Assembly: GCA_002633025.1 (NCBI GenBank)
Contig: NMRB01001548.1
Span: 106,408-170,407 of the forward strand
Reading direction: 5' to 3'
DNA length: 64,000 bases
DNA from: Notospermus geniculatus
Lineage: Eukaryota > Nemertea > Pilidiophora > Heteronemertea > Lineidae
The first letter of the stretch is position 1; each line of letters begins with the position of its first letter. This document shows positions 21,483-34,084 of the stretch, in pieces. A program made the translations under genes and the position numbers. A model generated the notes under the pieces. The model did no database searches. It was not told the origin of the DNA and saw only the letters and a program-made list of their open reading frames with translations.

Positions 21483-22887
21483 GTATATAGAAGAGTGGGA
21501 TCGATCCAGATAAGGCAAATTACGCTTCGAGAGGCGACATTTTGCAACCATTCCATACTCATATGACAGCTAATTCTGAGCGTGATTTGTGTGCTTAGTT
21601 TGGACATACATGTATATCGCATACAAAGTACATTTGAATACCAATCATAAGCTGTAGAGATTGTCGTGAAGCCTCGTGATCACTGACTCGCCGGAATCCT
21701 GTGTGGCAAGTTAAATTCAGGGTTGAAAGGTATACAAGGTACTTTTCGCTGGCAAACCTCAATCCCCCCCCCCCGGACGTAAGATCGGAGCGAGTCTGTG
21801 GAGGTTTTGCACTGGACGATCGACGCCAGTCCACCTGACCTGCTCCGCTCACATGAATTATTTAGACCTAACTCATTCGAAAATAATATGAAGCCAATGA
21901 TTCATTCAGTTATTATCTTGAAGTAGGTCGATAACGTAAAATGACTCTTTTAATTTTTGTCATCGAATTGGCCTTCAGGATGTGTAGAAACGTTGACAAA
22001 TAAGAGTGGGTACTTGATTGGTTCCTGTCGTTTCCAACCCTCTCAACCCCGAGAATCCATTCTTTATATTGAGACCGAAGTCCCCTCGCCCACACTCAAG
22101 CTAGTACTGATCATTCATTGCAGGAAATCCCTGAACTAATGTTTCACTAATGCTTTCGTTGGAGGGGATGGGTGGGAAAGTTATGGCAGACCGCAACAGC
22201 AAATTGCTTTTTACCTCATTTGCATCTATACCAGTGTTCGCTTGGAGATTTCTGCCGAATTGTGTGTTGGAATTTAATTTTGTATCTGGTAACACAGCAC
22301 GACCAAATGAGGCAGGCCCAAATTGCAAACAGTAATTAATACTGATGAACAACGAAACGTTTTCTATCCAACTCGTTTTATTTTCTCCTCCATGACAACC
22401 ATAAAGCGATATGTCGGCTACCGACCAGACAAAGACGACACAGTCGATAGAGAAAACATTATTGGAGATGGAATTCCGAGGCAATGAGATGACACATTTC
22501 AAACTTGCTCAGAATTCATTGAGTACGCTTGAACAAGATGTTGTGTCACCAATCTTTTGTCGATATGATGGAAGTCGCCCATCATAAAAAAGGACTCACT
22601 CGAGGATGGTTTCCTGCCCGCTTTTATCATTGATTTACCATGACAGTTGGAGTAGTTGCCGCTCTTTCTCATCCAGATATAGAAATAGACCATCAGTTAC
22701 AAAAATAGCCCAGACCCCAGCAGTAACAATGACGTCTGAGTATCGCCTTCCACCCCCAGGACCCTTTCCCATGTAAGCATGAATTCCTGTCTAACAAACA
22801 TCAAATGATAATTGTTGAACTCTTCCTTGTGATGATAATTTAGGATGAATGGCTGCAGGCGACAGCAGTCGAGTGTCACAGGCATCT
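21483..22887. other. No feature recognised
   Basis: A C tract at 21763-21774. No supported gene or repeat. Confidence 0.45.
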
Positions 22888-24069
22888 AACTCCAATTACC
22901 AAAAGGTAATTGAACATTCAAAATGTGCTCTTCGTTCGTCTCCATTTCCTTCAATCCAGAAATAAGAGGCAAATGTTTCTAAAGTTTGCTCGGCGTATAC
23001 GTTATGGTTTGATGTCTGCCTTCTTCACCTTGTGCATCCACCCTGATTCTTGCCTTCAGCAGCCCCCCCCCCCGCAGTGAGTTCGTGTATCCCTTTCTCT
23101 CTGTCACCAAGCTGGCACTGCCCATTACACACACGCCTGCCAGAGCATGGTCGGATCATCAATTGCTCCTTCTTCCTGGGATATGTCTGCCATTGGATGA
23201 GCGACATCGTGATTCCTAACCATGACCCAAGTTACATGTACCGGAATTCCGCGATGGGGTATACCATCGTTCCGAGGTGGATGTAGACAGTTCCACATGC
23301 ATATGGCTGTCACAATAGGGTACGGGAATTTCCAAGCCCCATCTTTGTGCCACTTGAGGATTTTCATGACGCAAAAATAAAACAGGAATTGTAAAGTTCT
23401 TGTGACTTATTAGAGAGTCCATTAAGCAAAGAACGTTTTGTAAACGTTGGCAGTTACACATCTCATCATATTCCATCTGGTTTATGGCAAAAATCCGTAT
23501 CAAGAGTACATTAAGCATCGTAGATTAGCAAAGAGAGAGTTTGATTGAGCCATTTGGCTCATTAGTGGCCTAATTGGCAATCTGGTCCTGAGAGATTCCA
23601 TATTACTCACTGAGGACCCGCTAGCCAACATACAGCTGGCTGCTGCTGAGATACACATCGGGGGGAAGAATCCAGAGATGATCAAGGGACTCTTAAGTCA
23701 TCATGTGGTTATGAGACCAGGCCTGGTGATCTCTCCCGCTATTTTTGCTGCAGTTGGTTTCAGTAATCAGATGATGGCAGTGTAGAGAAGTTAGCGAAAT
23801 ACAAAGTAGGTGTGATTGTCCCTCAGGCTTTAGACGCTGTTTGTTTCTTTTTACAAAGTACGCTGTACATCATCATCCTGTCTCAAATTACGGTAGACCA
23901 TAGAAGTAACTGACGGTACTTTCCACCTTTTTCAGTATGGCGTTGGGAAATACCGGTATATGACCGGAATATACTTATTGAATTGCATACTAATACCCAG
24001 TACTGTTGTACTGGCGGTCCTTCATGCCACATTTGGGAAGTGACAAGGTTCGGTGACGTCATAGACGTA
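22888..24069. repeat. Duplication 2, copy 1
   Basis: It matches 24278-25454 from AACTCCAATTACCAAAAGG to GACGTCATAGACGTA with a few percent difference. Contrasts include a C tract at 23064 (absent in copy 2). An 80-codon antisense frame (23125-23367) is shared, but I count about six amino-acid replacements between copies, which argues against selection on it. Confidence 0.9.
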
Positions 24070-24277
24070 AAGGCCCATTTAGACGATCATACTTTTGTTC
24101 AAATTTTCATCATACATTTGTATGACGATGTTCGGAGTTGTTCAAGGAACTTGTTTACACCATAGGACTTTTGTCCAAGGTTGTTCATGAATGTTTCGGA
24201 CAATTTGGAGGGAGATCACTTTCCATCATGGACTCTCACAGAAGGTTTCTCTCTATTGGAGCTGCAACCCACATTAA
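24070..24277. other. Spacer between copies of duplication 2
   Basis: A 208-bp stretch not found in the other copy. It includes a small inverted pair, CATCATACATTTGTATGACGATG. No gene. Confidence 0.5.
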
Positions 24278-25454
24278 AACTCCAATTACCAAAAGGTAAT
24301 TGAACATTCAAAATGTGCTCTTCGTTCGTCTCCATTCCCTTCAATCCAGAAATAAGAGGCAAATGTTTCTAAAGTTTGCTCGGCGTAAACGTTATGGTTT
24401 GATGTTTGCCTTCTTCACCTTGTGCATCCAGCCTGATTCTTGCCTTCTGCAATCCCTAGTGAGTTTGTGTATCCCTTTCTCTCTGTCACCAAGCTGGCAC
24501 TGCCCAATACACACACACGCCTGCCAGAGCATGGTCGGATCATCAATTGCTCTTTCTTCCTGTGATATGTCTGCCATTGGATGAGCGACATCGTGACTCC
24601 TAACCATGAGCCAAGTTACATGTACCGGAATTCTGCGATGGGGTATACCATCGTTCCGAGGTGGATGTAGACAGTTCCACATGCATATGACTGTCACAAT
24701 CGGGTACGGGAATTTCCAAGCCCCATCTTCGTGCCACTTGAGGATTTTCATGACGCAAAAATAAAACAGGAACTTTAATTAAAGTTCTTGTGATTTATTA
24801 GAGAGTCCATTAACAAAGAACGTTTTGTAAATGTTGGCAGTTACACATCTCATCATATTCCATCTGGTTTATGGCAACAATCCGTATCAAGAGTACATTA
24901 AGCATCGTAGATTAGCAAAGAGAGAGTTTGATTGAGCCATTTGGCTCATTAGTGGCCTAATTGGCAATCTGGTCCTGAGAGATTCCATATTACTCACTGA
25001 GGACCCGCTAGCCAACATACAGCTGGCTGCTGCTGAGATACATCGGGGGGAAGGATCCAGTGATGATCAAGGGACTCTTAAGTCATCATGTGGTTATGGG
25101 ACCAGGCCTGGTGATCTCTCCCGCTATTTTTGCTGCAGTTGGTTTCAGTAATCAGATGATGGCAGTGTAGAGAAATTAACGAAATACAAAGTAGGTGTGA
25201 TTGTCCCTCAGGCTTTAGACGCTGTTTGTTTCTTTTTACAAAGTACGCTGTACATCATCATCCTGTCTCAAATTACGGTAGACCATAGAAGTAACTGAAG
25301 GTACTTTCCACCTTTTTCAGTATGGCGTTGGGAAATACCGGTATATGACCGGAATATACTTATTGAATTGCATACTAATACCCAGTTGTAGGCTACTGGC
25401 GGTCCTTCATGCCACATTTGGGAAGTGACAAGGTTCGGTGACGTCATAGACGTA
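24278..25454. repeat. Duplication 2, copy 2
   Basis: The second copy of the unit at 22888. It has an extra AACTTTAATTAAAGTT near 24770 and a shared antisense frame extended to 119 codons (24392-24751). Its right end runs into a family A MITE at the shared word GACGTCATAGACGTA. Confidence 0.9.
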
Positions 25455-25585
25455 CGTCGTGGCGTCCACGTCATTGTAGATGACGTCATGGCGTGCATTT
25501 CTTCTTTATGACGTCAGAGTTTGTGACGTTCTAGGACTGCTGACTGGTGGTGGCCTCTAACGGCAGTAAAGTCTTCTAATCCTAG
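25440..25585. mobile_element. MITE family A, copy 3 (left end missing)
   Basis: Right part only: GTGGCGTCCACGTCATTG, GATGACGTCATGGCGTGC, TTTGTGACGTTCTAGGAC and the end GGCCTCTAACGGCAGTAAAG. The left end is replaced by duplication 2, meeting at a GACGTC word. Confidence 0.8.
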
Positions 25586-26416
25586 GCCTAGACATCATCT
25601 TTTACTCAGAAGGGATCATTCTTCACACCAGATTACTTTCGTTTCTTGACTTCTCTTGTTGATATGAGCTAGCGCACTTTGAAAAACGTAACACCTCCGA
25701 CACCTGTAGTCTTCAGCGAAATTGCTTGGCATCGTTACCGTGCCAATGTGCGCTAGGCCTATCTTTGATATGATTCGTTCTCGTACATGTTGTAGCAGAA
25801 ACCATGTACAGAACTTTGCTTTTACACCTATGCCTGTGCATATATTGACTGTGTTATTAAGCCTTAGGCTAGAATATCGTGCTATATGGTTTTACTCTCT
25901 TCTTTAGTATTATGGATTAATTATGTACAGTATCTGCACGAACAGACACCTCAGAATAACACAGACATACAACGAAAATTGCCTGCAGCGTTAAGCATAA
26001 TTTGCGATTTTCGCATGACGGAGACAAATTACGGGCGAATTATGAAGCCATTAATTAGAAAATAGTGCAGCGATTTGGAAACTGGGTTGTGAGACATGCA
26101 ACAAGTTATACGGAGCCAATCTCACATCAGATTTCACATGACACACAATATTACGGGCGTTCCACATGCATACTCTGTAGGATTCATTCTGATCATTGTA
26201 CGAGGAACTAGATATCCTGATACATATCTCTGGTGAAATTAGTTTTATCAAGGAAGTTGTATATCCATGTATACATTAGTAATTGCAGCAAATACAGTAA
26301 TTATAGCTTATCTAGTACATCAAATCCAGTCGAGGACTTGAAACTGGAGCAAGACATGCCAATATATGCCGTTTATCCTGTTCAAACGATAGCAGTCGTT
26401 TTTTCCCTTCCTTTGA
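25586..26416. other. No feature recognised
   Basis: No supported gene or repeat. Confidence 0.45.
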
Positions 26417-26502
26417 AAGGGACTAACATACATGACGTACTACTGGCCTGTCACCAGGAAAGGGGCTAACGTACATGACGTACTACTGGCCTGTCACCAG
26501 CT
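26417..26502. repeat. 43-bp tandem repeat, 2 copies
   Basis: CTAACATACATGACGTACTA at 26423 recurs at 26466 with one change, followed in both by CTGGCCTGTCACCAG. Confidence 0.85.
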
Positions 26503-26560
26503 TATCACCAATTTGCGGCCAGGGCTGACTGAAAAAGTTGTGCAACCCTTTCTTTCTGTC

Positions 26561-27631
26561 TATCGTTGGAAACGGTGCTAAGCAGGCTTACATGTGCCAT
26601 AGGCTTAATAATAATGTAAGATAATGTACGTACATCATAATGGCACGATCATGGCACGGTAATGGCACGATCGGAGGAGGTTTGCTTATTACAGCAGCTG
26701 GTAGGTCATGCTGGGAGCAAGGTTTGTATGTACCTGATGGCTACTGTAACAACATACCATCAGTGCCTGGGCAAATAGCTTCTCAGACCAACAGGACCGA
26801 AATACATTACCTCTAGAAATAAGCATATTAACTTCTCTGAAGCAAGGAAGACGGTTCTCCGAGGAGGCCAATAATTTCTGCCATTAGACACCAGTTTTTT
26901 TAACGTTACCTCTTGTAACACGGCCAACAAACCGAGTTTTGGCAACAACAGTCATTAAACCACCGATAAAACGTCAGCTCTCATGGAGCACGACCTTGGA
27001 ATTGGATGTTCACAAAGCTTCTTACACTTTGATGACTAGATGGCGTTCTCTTGATGTATAGGGTGAACCATAGAGGAGTTGGCCACCATGCAGTGGTCGG
27101 CCACCTATTGACAGGTATTTGTTCGCCAGCCACACTCTACTGCAAAAGAATGGTGTATCAATTGGTGGCCAACTACTCCCTTGTTCACCCTACTTGTTAT
27201 ATTATTATGGAAAAAAAAACCGACGTCAAGGTTTTCTTGCTTAGAAAGCCATCAAAAGAGCGTGTTTCTTTTAGATAAATGATATAATGTAACTGGTGAG
27301 AGTAGTAATAGAAAGTGTTGATAACTTCCGTGATATCATATTGTGTAACTCAGATGAGATGAAGGGTATGGTCTGAATACGTATTGTTCACTTACCTATT
27401 GTGTGACCACTTCTACTTTCATTATCTACAATGCATTTTGTCTACAGCAATGAGACAAAAGGATGATGAGCAATGATTCATCAGGACTCTGAGCTGAACT
27501 ATTGACACTTCCACAATGATACAGTAGAGTTCAATCAGTGGGCTCAAGATGAAGCTTCTCTGTTAATTAACCAGTAAGTAGCCTCAAACTGTGGATAGAT
27601 TACATCCGTTCTGTTATTAGGGCTGTGACAA
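26561..27631. repeat. Tandem duplication 3, copy 1
   Basis: A unit of about 1.07 kb beginning TATCGTTGGAAACGGTGC, repeated immediately at 27632. Differences are few: a triplicated GGCACGATC-type word and an A tract (27209-27217) occur only in this copy. The antisense frames of 60-62 codons shared by both copies look like chance frames. Confidence 0.95.
27059..27192. mobile_element. 134-bp inverted-repeat element inside duplication 3, copy 1
   Basis: The ends TAGGGTGAAC and GTTCACCCTA are inverted. Inside them GGAGTTGGCCACC pairs with TTGGTGGCCAACTACTCC. It is present at the same place in the other copy, so it predates the duplication. Confidence 0.75.
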
Positions 27632-28677
27632 TATCGTTGGAAACGGTGCTAAGCAGGCTTACATGTGCCATAGGCTTAATAATAATGTAAGATAATGTAC
27701 GTACATCACTTTGGTAATGGCTCGATCGGAGGAGGTTTGCTTATTACAGCAGCTGGTAGGTCATGCTGGGAGCAAGGTTTGTATGTACCTGATGGCTACT
27801 GTAACAACATACCATCAGTGCCTGGGCAAATAGCTTCTCAGACCAACAGGACCGAAATACATTACCTCTAGAAATAAGCATATTAACTTCTCTGAAGCAG
27901 GGAAGACGGTTCTCCGAGGAGGCCAATAATTTCTGCCATTAGACACCAGTTTTTTTAACGTTACCTCTTGTAACACGGCCAACAAACCGAGTTTTGGCAA
28001 CAACAGTCATTAAACCACCGATAAAACGTCAGCTCTCATGGAGCACGACCTTGGAATTGATGTTCACAAAGCTTCTTACACTTTGATGACTAGATGGCGT
28101 TCTCTTGATGTATAGGATGAACCATAGAGGAGTTGGCCACCATGCAGTGGTCGGCCACCTATTGACAGGTATTTGTTCGCCAGCCACACTCTACTGCAAA
28201 AGAATGGTGTATCAATTGGTGGCCAACTACTCCCTTGTTCACCCTACTTGTTATATTATTATGGAAAACGTCAAGGTTTTCTTGCTTAGAAAGCCATCAA
28301 AAGAGCGTGTTTCTTTTAGATAAATGATATAATGTAACTGGTGAGAGTAGTAATAGAAAGTGTTGATAACTTCCGTGATATCATATTGTGTAACTCAGAT
28401 CAGATGAAGGGTATGGTCTGAATACGTATTGTTCACTTACCTATTGTGTGACCACTTCTACTTTCATTATCTACAATGCATTTTGTCTACAGCAATGAGA
28501 CAAAAGGATGATGAGCAATGATTCATCAGGACTCTGAGCTGAACTATTGACACTTCCACAATGATACAGTAGAGTTTAATCAATGGGCTCAAGATGAAGC
28601 TTCTCTGTTAATTAACCAGTAAGTAGCCTCAAACTGTGGATAGATTACATCCGTTCTGTTATTAGGGCTGTGACAAA
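27632..28677. repeat. Tandem duplication 3, copy 2
   Basis: It follows copy 1 without a gap and ends at GGGCTGTGACAA (28677), the same word that precedes it. This is the signature of a head-to-tail duplication. Confidence 0.95.
28113..28246. mobile_element. 134-bp inverted-repeat element inside duplication 3, copy 2
   Basis: The counterpart of the element at 27059, with one change in the left end (TAGGATGAAC). Confidence 0.75.
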
Positions 28678-29275
28678 GGCTGTGTAGGATAAGGATGTGG
28701 ACGCCAAGACGGTCTTATATGACAAATGACACGATTGTATTCTTATGTACACAATGATATGCTTATGGTTGTAAAGGTAGTCATAATATTTTATTGCCAA
28801 TAAATTCGTGACATTGTAATGGCGAGTCTGATAATCCGAATTATGGTGAAGAGAAGTGATGCCATCGAAAATGAATATATATATTTTGGGGGAACAGTGG
28901 TTTGAAACGAGAGGCTAATGGAGCAGTAACAGCTGTGATACAAAATATCAGTGCATCTTCTTCTCTTCCGATGACAGGTACGCGGAATATGATCATGCTA
29001 TTTGAAGGATAATCCTAGACGACAGACGTCGTATGCAGGATTGAGGCGGCATCTCCAAAGATGACCAAAACCTAGCCAGGGCGTGTAATTTTCGAATAGA
29101 TTAGACTGGTCCAGACTAAGGACCACCGTTTCACAATGGTAAAAAGATTCCGTGGAGAGGGGGCGTGTCGACGCCGGAATAATTATAGGATACAGTCAAG
29201 ACCTACCTGACATGATTCTTGTTGTCGTTATCCAAATTCAAGTAACACTAGTCCTAACGAATAAAATAGTTCCTT
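28678..29275. other. No feature recognised
   Basis: No supported gene or repeat. Confidence 0.45.
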
Positions 29276-29818
29276 ATGCCACAAGTCTTGCCAATGTCAT
29301 CACCTAATATCCCGTGCTGTACTTCCAAGCCTTACTCCACTTGGAGCATTCCGCAAGCGAATGTGGAGCGTCTGCTACGAATTCATAAACATCCAGGTCG
29401 TGTAAATGATCGGATGATTGGGTCGAGGGTATTTCGAAAGCGAGGCTGGTGGCGCAAATCAGCTGGAGCCTGTGTTTTAATGTTGTGTTTCGTAGCTAAA
29501 GGGGAACATGACAAAATGAAGCCTGTGGTTGAGGAATATCAGGCCTTGCTGGGAGAAATAAATATCAACGTCTTGGAATATGCATATTTTATAAAGATAT
29601 GTACACAAGCTCAGCACATACGTGTTGAGGTTTGCTTGTATTGTTCAATATCATGTTGTACGACAGGTTTGTCAATATTTCACGAAGACGTCGCATGGGA
29701 AAGCATTAGAAGACAGATCCAGGCGTATCGACGGCTGTGTATTGTTTTTTCGAGTTCGTCATTTTCGATAGCGATGCTCTCAGCACATAAGGAAGTGCAC
29801 GTAGATATGTGTACATAA
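29276..29818 (+). CDS. 180-codon open frame, hypothetical
   Basis: The longest uninterrupted frame outside the Polinton, from ATG 29276 to a TAA at 29816. I recognise no domain. The middle part is basic and Trp-rich (KRGWWRKSAGACVLMLC), followed by a hydrophilic, helical-looking stretch (KMKPVVEEYQALLGEI). The C-terminal third is Cys- and Ser-rich and looks less like protein. The start context (CCTTATGCC) is poor. By rough estimate a frame this long could arise by chance in 64 kb, so it may be a real exon, a decayed retrocopy or noise. No splice sites or neighbouring genes clarify it. Confidence 0.2.
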   Translation: MPQVLPMSSPNIPCCTSKPYSTWSIPQANVERLLRIHKHPGRVNDRMIGSRVFRKRGWWRKSAGACVLMLCFVAKGEHDKMKPVVEEYQALLGEININVLEYAYFIKICTQAQHIRVEVCLYCSISCCTTGLSIFHEDVAWESIRRQIQAYRRLCIVFSSSSFSIAMLSAHKEVHVDMCT

Positions 29819-30049
29819 TAAATGTATATAATAAATATTGCTGCCATTTAACTGCTGACGTTTGTTTCTTTTCACACATACAATCTCCCTGTCTGTCCAT
29901 GAAGGCAGCGGCCAATTTGTTTATTCCTATAAATATTGAAACGTGATAATGGCAACAAGGAGCTGTTAAGATTATGATAATTGGTCAGTGGCATGAATTT
30001 TTTTACCAGCACTGCCATTCCAACATGGCAGTGCCCTTCCAACATTGTC

Positions 30050-30448
30050 GTCAACCTCGTCCCCAGGATCTAACTCGAAATTTCTTCTGTTTTTGCCTTG
30101 GGACGAGGTCATCTTCGGCTTTCGGTCGTCAGACCCTGGATTCACTTCCAATATTCCTGGCACCTCGGCCCCAACGCTTATTTAACCTCGGTTACAGTAA
30201 TGATTGTAAAAAAATTCATTAAACTGTATTATGAACATTTATGTCTGTCATCAGAAAGAATAATGTTTGCTATAATACGAAAAAAATGAAATAAAATAAA
30301 CCATATTTTAATTCATTTCCTGGGTATGACGTCAGACCGATATGTACATTCCATGCATTGTACACCATGTACAAGAGCTACCGCAGAGGTATTCGGTTCT
30401 GAAGCCAGGGCTTAACAAAGCCAACGTTAAGCCCTGGGAACGAGGTTG
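30050..30448. repeat. Foldback-like repeat with CAACCTCGTCCCCAGG ends
   Basis: CAACCTCGTCCCCAGG at the left is the inverse of CCTGGGAACGAGGTTG at the right, one mismatch. A further inner copy, CCTTGGGACGAGGTC, lies near 30097. A perfect small hairpin, CCAGGGCTTAAC with GTTAAGCCCTGG, sits by the right end. Both outer flanks carry paired ATTCCAACATGG words. Confidence 0.55.
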
Positions 30449-30833
30449 CATGGTCGTGCCATTCCAACATGGCCGTGCCATTCCAACATAGCCGTTGGAC
30501 CCCATTTTTACAGAGAATCATGCAGGTGATGTTTAACGCTTATGGAACAAATGCAAAAATGAGCAAAACCTGTGTTTGAATTAAAGGATAGGACTATTTG
30601 ACCTTTATATGTGTTGACAAAGCTATTGAGAATTCCCATTGAAAGCATTGACTGTAGAGGCAATACACAAGGGTCTATGAGAACTGGGCCACAATGCACC
30701 TGCCGCCTCCGACAATTAAGTTAAAAAGTAAAGTCTGTTTGGCAAACGTTATTCGCAGGGGTACGGTTCAGCCTTAAAATATCTGTGCATGATCGCAGGA
30801 TCGTCGTAGACATATACATGTACCTTCCAGTTT

Positions 30834-30889
30834 CTGACGTCATATGGTGAGAACTGTTAGACCGCCATCTTTGTTGGAAAGGTCTATAC
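30834..30889. repeat. MITE family C, half copy
   Basis: TGACGTCATATGGTGAGAAC and GACCGCCATCTTTGTTGG then AAAGGTCTATA match one arm of the elements at 10150 and 39203. No opposite arm is present. Confidence 0.75.
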
Positions 30890-31621
30890 CTCCAAGTGTG
30901 TCACTAATTCCTAAGCAAGTGCCAATTCAGCAAGAGTTAAAACCAATCTATCTCGTCTGCCCCTTAGAGACAGTCATCTGTAAACATTACCTTACTCTCT
31001 CGGTACACCGTTATTAGCCAAGTTGGAGAGAGTGGGCCACAAGGAGGGCCCCTCAAGGAAGGAGATATTCCGAAAAGCATGGATAATGGATTCTTTTACA
31101 CCTGTGCTGGACCCCGGGTCTTCGTAACTATATTAGCTATTGGTACAGTATTTTTTTTTCATTGCAGTATCAAAATATTTTGCCACATGAATTTTCCAAA
31201 GCCAAATTGATTTGTTGTAAGGTTAATTTATGGTAATGCACTATGTAGTAGTGAGTTAGAGATAAGAATAACTGTCATGGAACATGGTACGAGAAAAATC
31301 TTGGGAATTCTTCGACCCGGCATTGACCCAATGGTCTACCAGCTGGCAGTCGGTTAGTGCAGGTTATGACAACATAATCACAATATTGTTCCTAAACATT
31401 ATGCTTATTACTTGCGCATCAAACCATTCTTTGACGTGTGGACTTCTCTAGTAACCTACATGTAGTGGATAACATTGTAATATGATATCATTGTTACGTC
31501 GTACGTCATAGACTAGGTTGCCATGGCCCAGAAAGTGCAGCCTTGGACACGTTCATATTTAAGCCCCCGGCCTTTGGAAAGCGGAGAGGATTCGAAGGGT
31601 GACAAGCATGACAGGCCCAAT
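30890..31621. other. No feature recognised
   Basis: No supported gene or repeat. Confidence 0.45.
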
Positions 31622-31813
31622 GGGGAACACCTGCATAATTTTTTTATCCCAACAGGGCGGCGTTGTGAGCGGTTGTACCGAAGACGTCAAAAACAGAGCA
31701 AAGCAACGTAATTACGTCGCGTCACGACGTCTTTGACGCAGTGCAACACGAACCGAGACGTCGAAAACAGGTAGAACCGCTCACAGCGCCTCCCAGTGGG
31801 GGTAGTTCTGCAG
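31622..31813. mobile_element. MITE family B, copy 3
   Basis: Opposite orientation to copy 1. It begins GGGAACACCTGCATAA, then GGCGGCGTTGTGAGCGGTTG, and ends CCGCTCACAGCGCCTCCC with TTCTGCAG. The GACGTC-rich core is complete. Confidence 0.85.
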
Positions 31814-32888
31814 GTATTGTCTGATTCTGAAATATTGATGTTGGAAGTGCAGGGTTGAAAAGCTTTTCTAGGCTAAAACAGGTAGATAGGCTACGTGTCA
31901 TGATGTATTGTTACCCATCGAAGACGAAATGGGCCGAAATGTTGATAAACAAACCCCGTCCCTGCTGGCAAATCGTGCAGAACCAACCGTTACAGAGCTG
32001 TACATGTATATCTTCGTGATTAATGGGGAGCCAGGTTGATGACGATATGTAACAGATCATCATTCCTCAGCTGGCACTCTCCACTTAATGTCTACCCCAG
32101 CCATAAAATGTTACCGCATAAAACATTTCGCCGTCTTTTATAACATAAGGTAACAACAAATTTTATGTGAATAGCGCTGAGAACACGTCAATATAATGCG
32201 CACATAAATATTGTAACGTTGAGGGCTTGAAGCTGCAACTATCTTGCCTTGGGTGAGCTGAATACAGGAAGTCCTCGCCAACCGTCTTCCTGTGCTGGCT
32301 GTACAATATAACGAGACCCATACACTTCCGCAAGAGGGGTTACTGTAGAGGTTGATGGGCTCACCTAACACACAAAGAGCCGCAAAAATACAGGCCTGAA
32401 GACGGTGTTGGCGAAAACTCCCTTTATATTTTCATTCGTAAACGGTGAGAAATGCTACAGTTCTATTGGCAACACAGAGCCAGTCACTGAAGCTACTTGC
32501 TTTCGTTTGCCAAAATCTAATACAATCTGTTTTTGAATTATGAAATGTATTTGATGTTTTCCTATTGAGCCTGTGTGAAAGCAAGGGAGGCTCCAAAGTC
32601 CAATTTGTCCCGTTTATCATGCTTCTTGTGAATAAGTTCTGTTCCACCCTTTCTCCAGCAATATCATCGTTTTTAATAACCAAGTAAATATTAACTCGAA
32701 CCTGATGGCAAATGAAGTCGTCGTAAATGTATACTCTGCCGAAAGTTGAGAGCTAGATTAATATTTCCGTGTTATAACGAGGGGGGTTCCCCACTTCATT
32801 GAACTTTAATTGATATAACTGAGTACATGTGTGCATTTTTTGCCCTCTTGCAGAAAACATGACTGCTTGGTGTCGTTTATGTTGTTCT
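31814..32888. other. No feature recognised
   Basis: No supported gene or repeat. Confidence 0.45.
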
Positions 32889-32992
32889 GGGGCGTGATTC
32901 ACAGACGTCGCAAGACGTCCAGCTGTGGACTGGTTGAAGAACAGCGGATTTGCGCCTTTGCAAACAAGCGACGGACTCGTGAATCACGTCCC
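32889..32992. mobile_element. 104-bp hairpin element
   Basis: GGGCGTGATTCAC with GACGTCGC on the left pairs with GCGACGGACTCGTGAATCAC and GTCCC on the right. Non-coding, single copy here. Confidence 0.6.
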
Positions 32993-33051
32993 TCCTGAAC
33001 ACAATTCGAGAACTATGATCCTCTCGGCCCCAGTGCTCCAGAGGACATAGT

Positions 33052-33226
33052 AACAGGAGCTGTCAGTCACTTGACCAATAGGAGTCACTACGGACCAATT
33101 CAAAATACCTAACGGTCCCATTCATGGTTGATTGAGCACTAATCGGGAGAATGTTCTTTTGTATTGCTCCATTAGAACTTAATTGCTGCCATCTTTTGGC
33201 AATAAGTGTGGCTGTCTGCTCCTATT
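33052..33226. mobile_element. MITE family G, copy 2
   Basis: AACAGGAGCTGTCAGTCAC on the left is inverse to GTGTGGCTGTCTGCTCCTATT on the right. The interior parallels 15986-16158 and 56287-56632. Confidence 0.8.
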
Positions 33227-33708
33227 GTTTTATATCACAGAAATCTTCAGCGGCCATGGTGTTTATATCGGTGCAAGTTTGATGAGGAGATTACAAGATT
33301 CGCATCGATTCAACTTCAACAATCTCATCTTATGCAGCTCGGGGACCAAATTAGTATCAAATTGATCTGCTGGCTAATGGCTCAAAATCGTGTTCAAATT
33401 TATCAAGGGTAACAGCTTGCCTGGTTGTAAAAATGATGTATGTACGCTTTCAAGCCACGGATGGTACGATCCTCGGTGAGCGGATATTGGACACTGCTCT
33501 CATTCCATCGTCTTCCGTTCTGCACTGTCGGAAGAATGTTGACTATAGGTGGCGCTGTGAGGGTTCCATCGGACACCACAGACTTGAGAAAGTGTTGGAG
33601 AGTGGTTAGTGCATTTACAGATTAGCCCTAACAATTTGGGTGATGGGGGGGGGGGGCAGGTGGTAGGAATTTGAGATACACTACAGACACAGCATGGCCC
33701 AAAGTAGC

Positions 33709-34084
33709 GCTGAAAGGGTAAATGTCGTCCTGGGTATACACAAAGATTACCCAGGATCTCAATCATCACTAAAACAATACCCTGGGTGTACTTTCGGTAG
33801 CCGAACATCACCCAGCATCGTAGTACGACACCTGGATTCGAGGTTGTCTCGCCCGTGGTCACGGGACCGCCTGAAGAATATCATGAACAACTACACTCAA
33901 CAAGTACCGCGGCGCGAGACCGCGAGATTCCACAGGATGTCTAAATAGGACTCGTTCCTAGGCACCGATTACGGATGCTGGGTGATGTTCGGCTACCGAA
34001 ACTATACCCAGGTTATTGTTTTAGTGAAGATTGAGATCCTGGGTGATCTTTGGATATACCCAGGACGACATTTACCCTTTCAGC
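33709..34084. mobile_element. 376-bp MITE with 9-bp target duplication
   Basis: Long inverted repeats of about 118 bp begin GCTGAAAGGGTAAATGTCGT and include CGGTAGCCGAACATCACCC. CAAAGTAGC is duplicated at 33700-33708 and 34085-34093. The size and 9-bp duplication suggest a Mutator-like non-autonomous element. A 120-codon antisense frame overlaps its left arm and is not considered real. Confidence 0.9.

Noticed and set aside
24392-24751. 119-codon antisense frame shared by both copies of duplication 2
   Set aside because: Between copies the changes in the shared part are nearly all amino-acid replacing, as expected for non-coding sequence.
33500-33862. 120-codon antisense frame
   Set aside because: It overlaps the inverted arm of the 376-bp MITE and a G tract; not conserved as protein.
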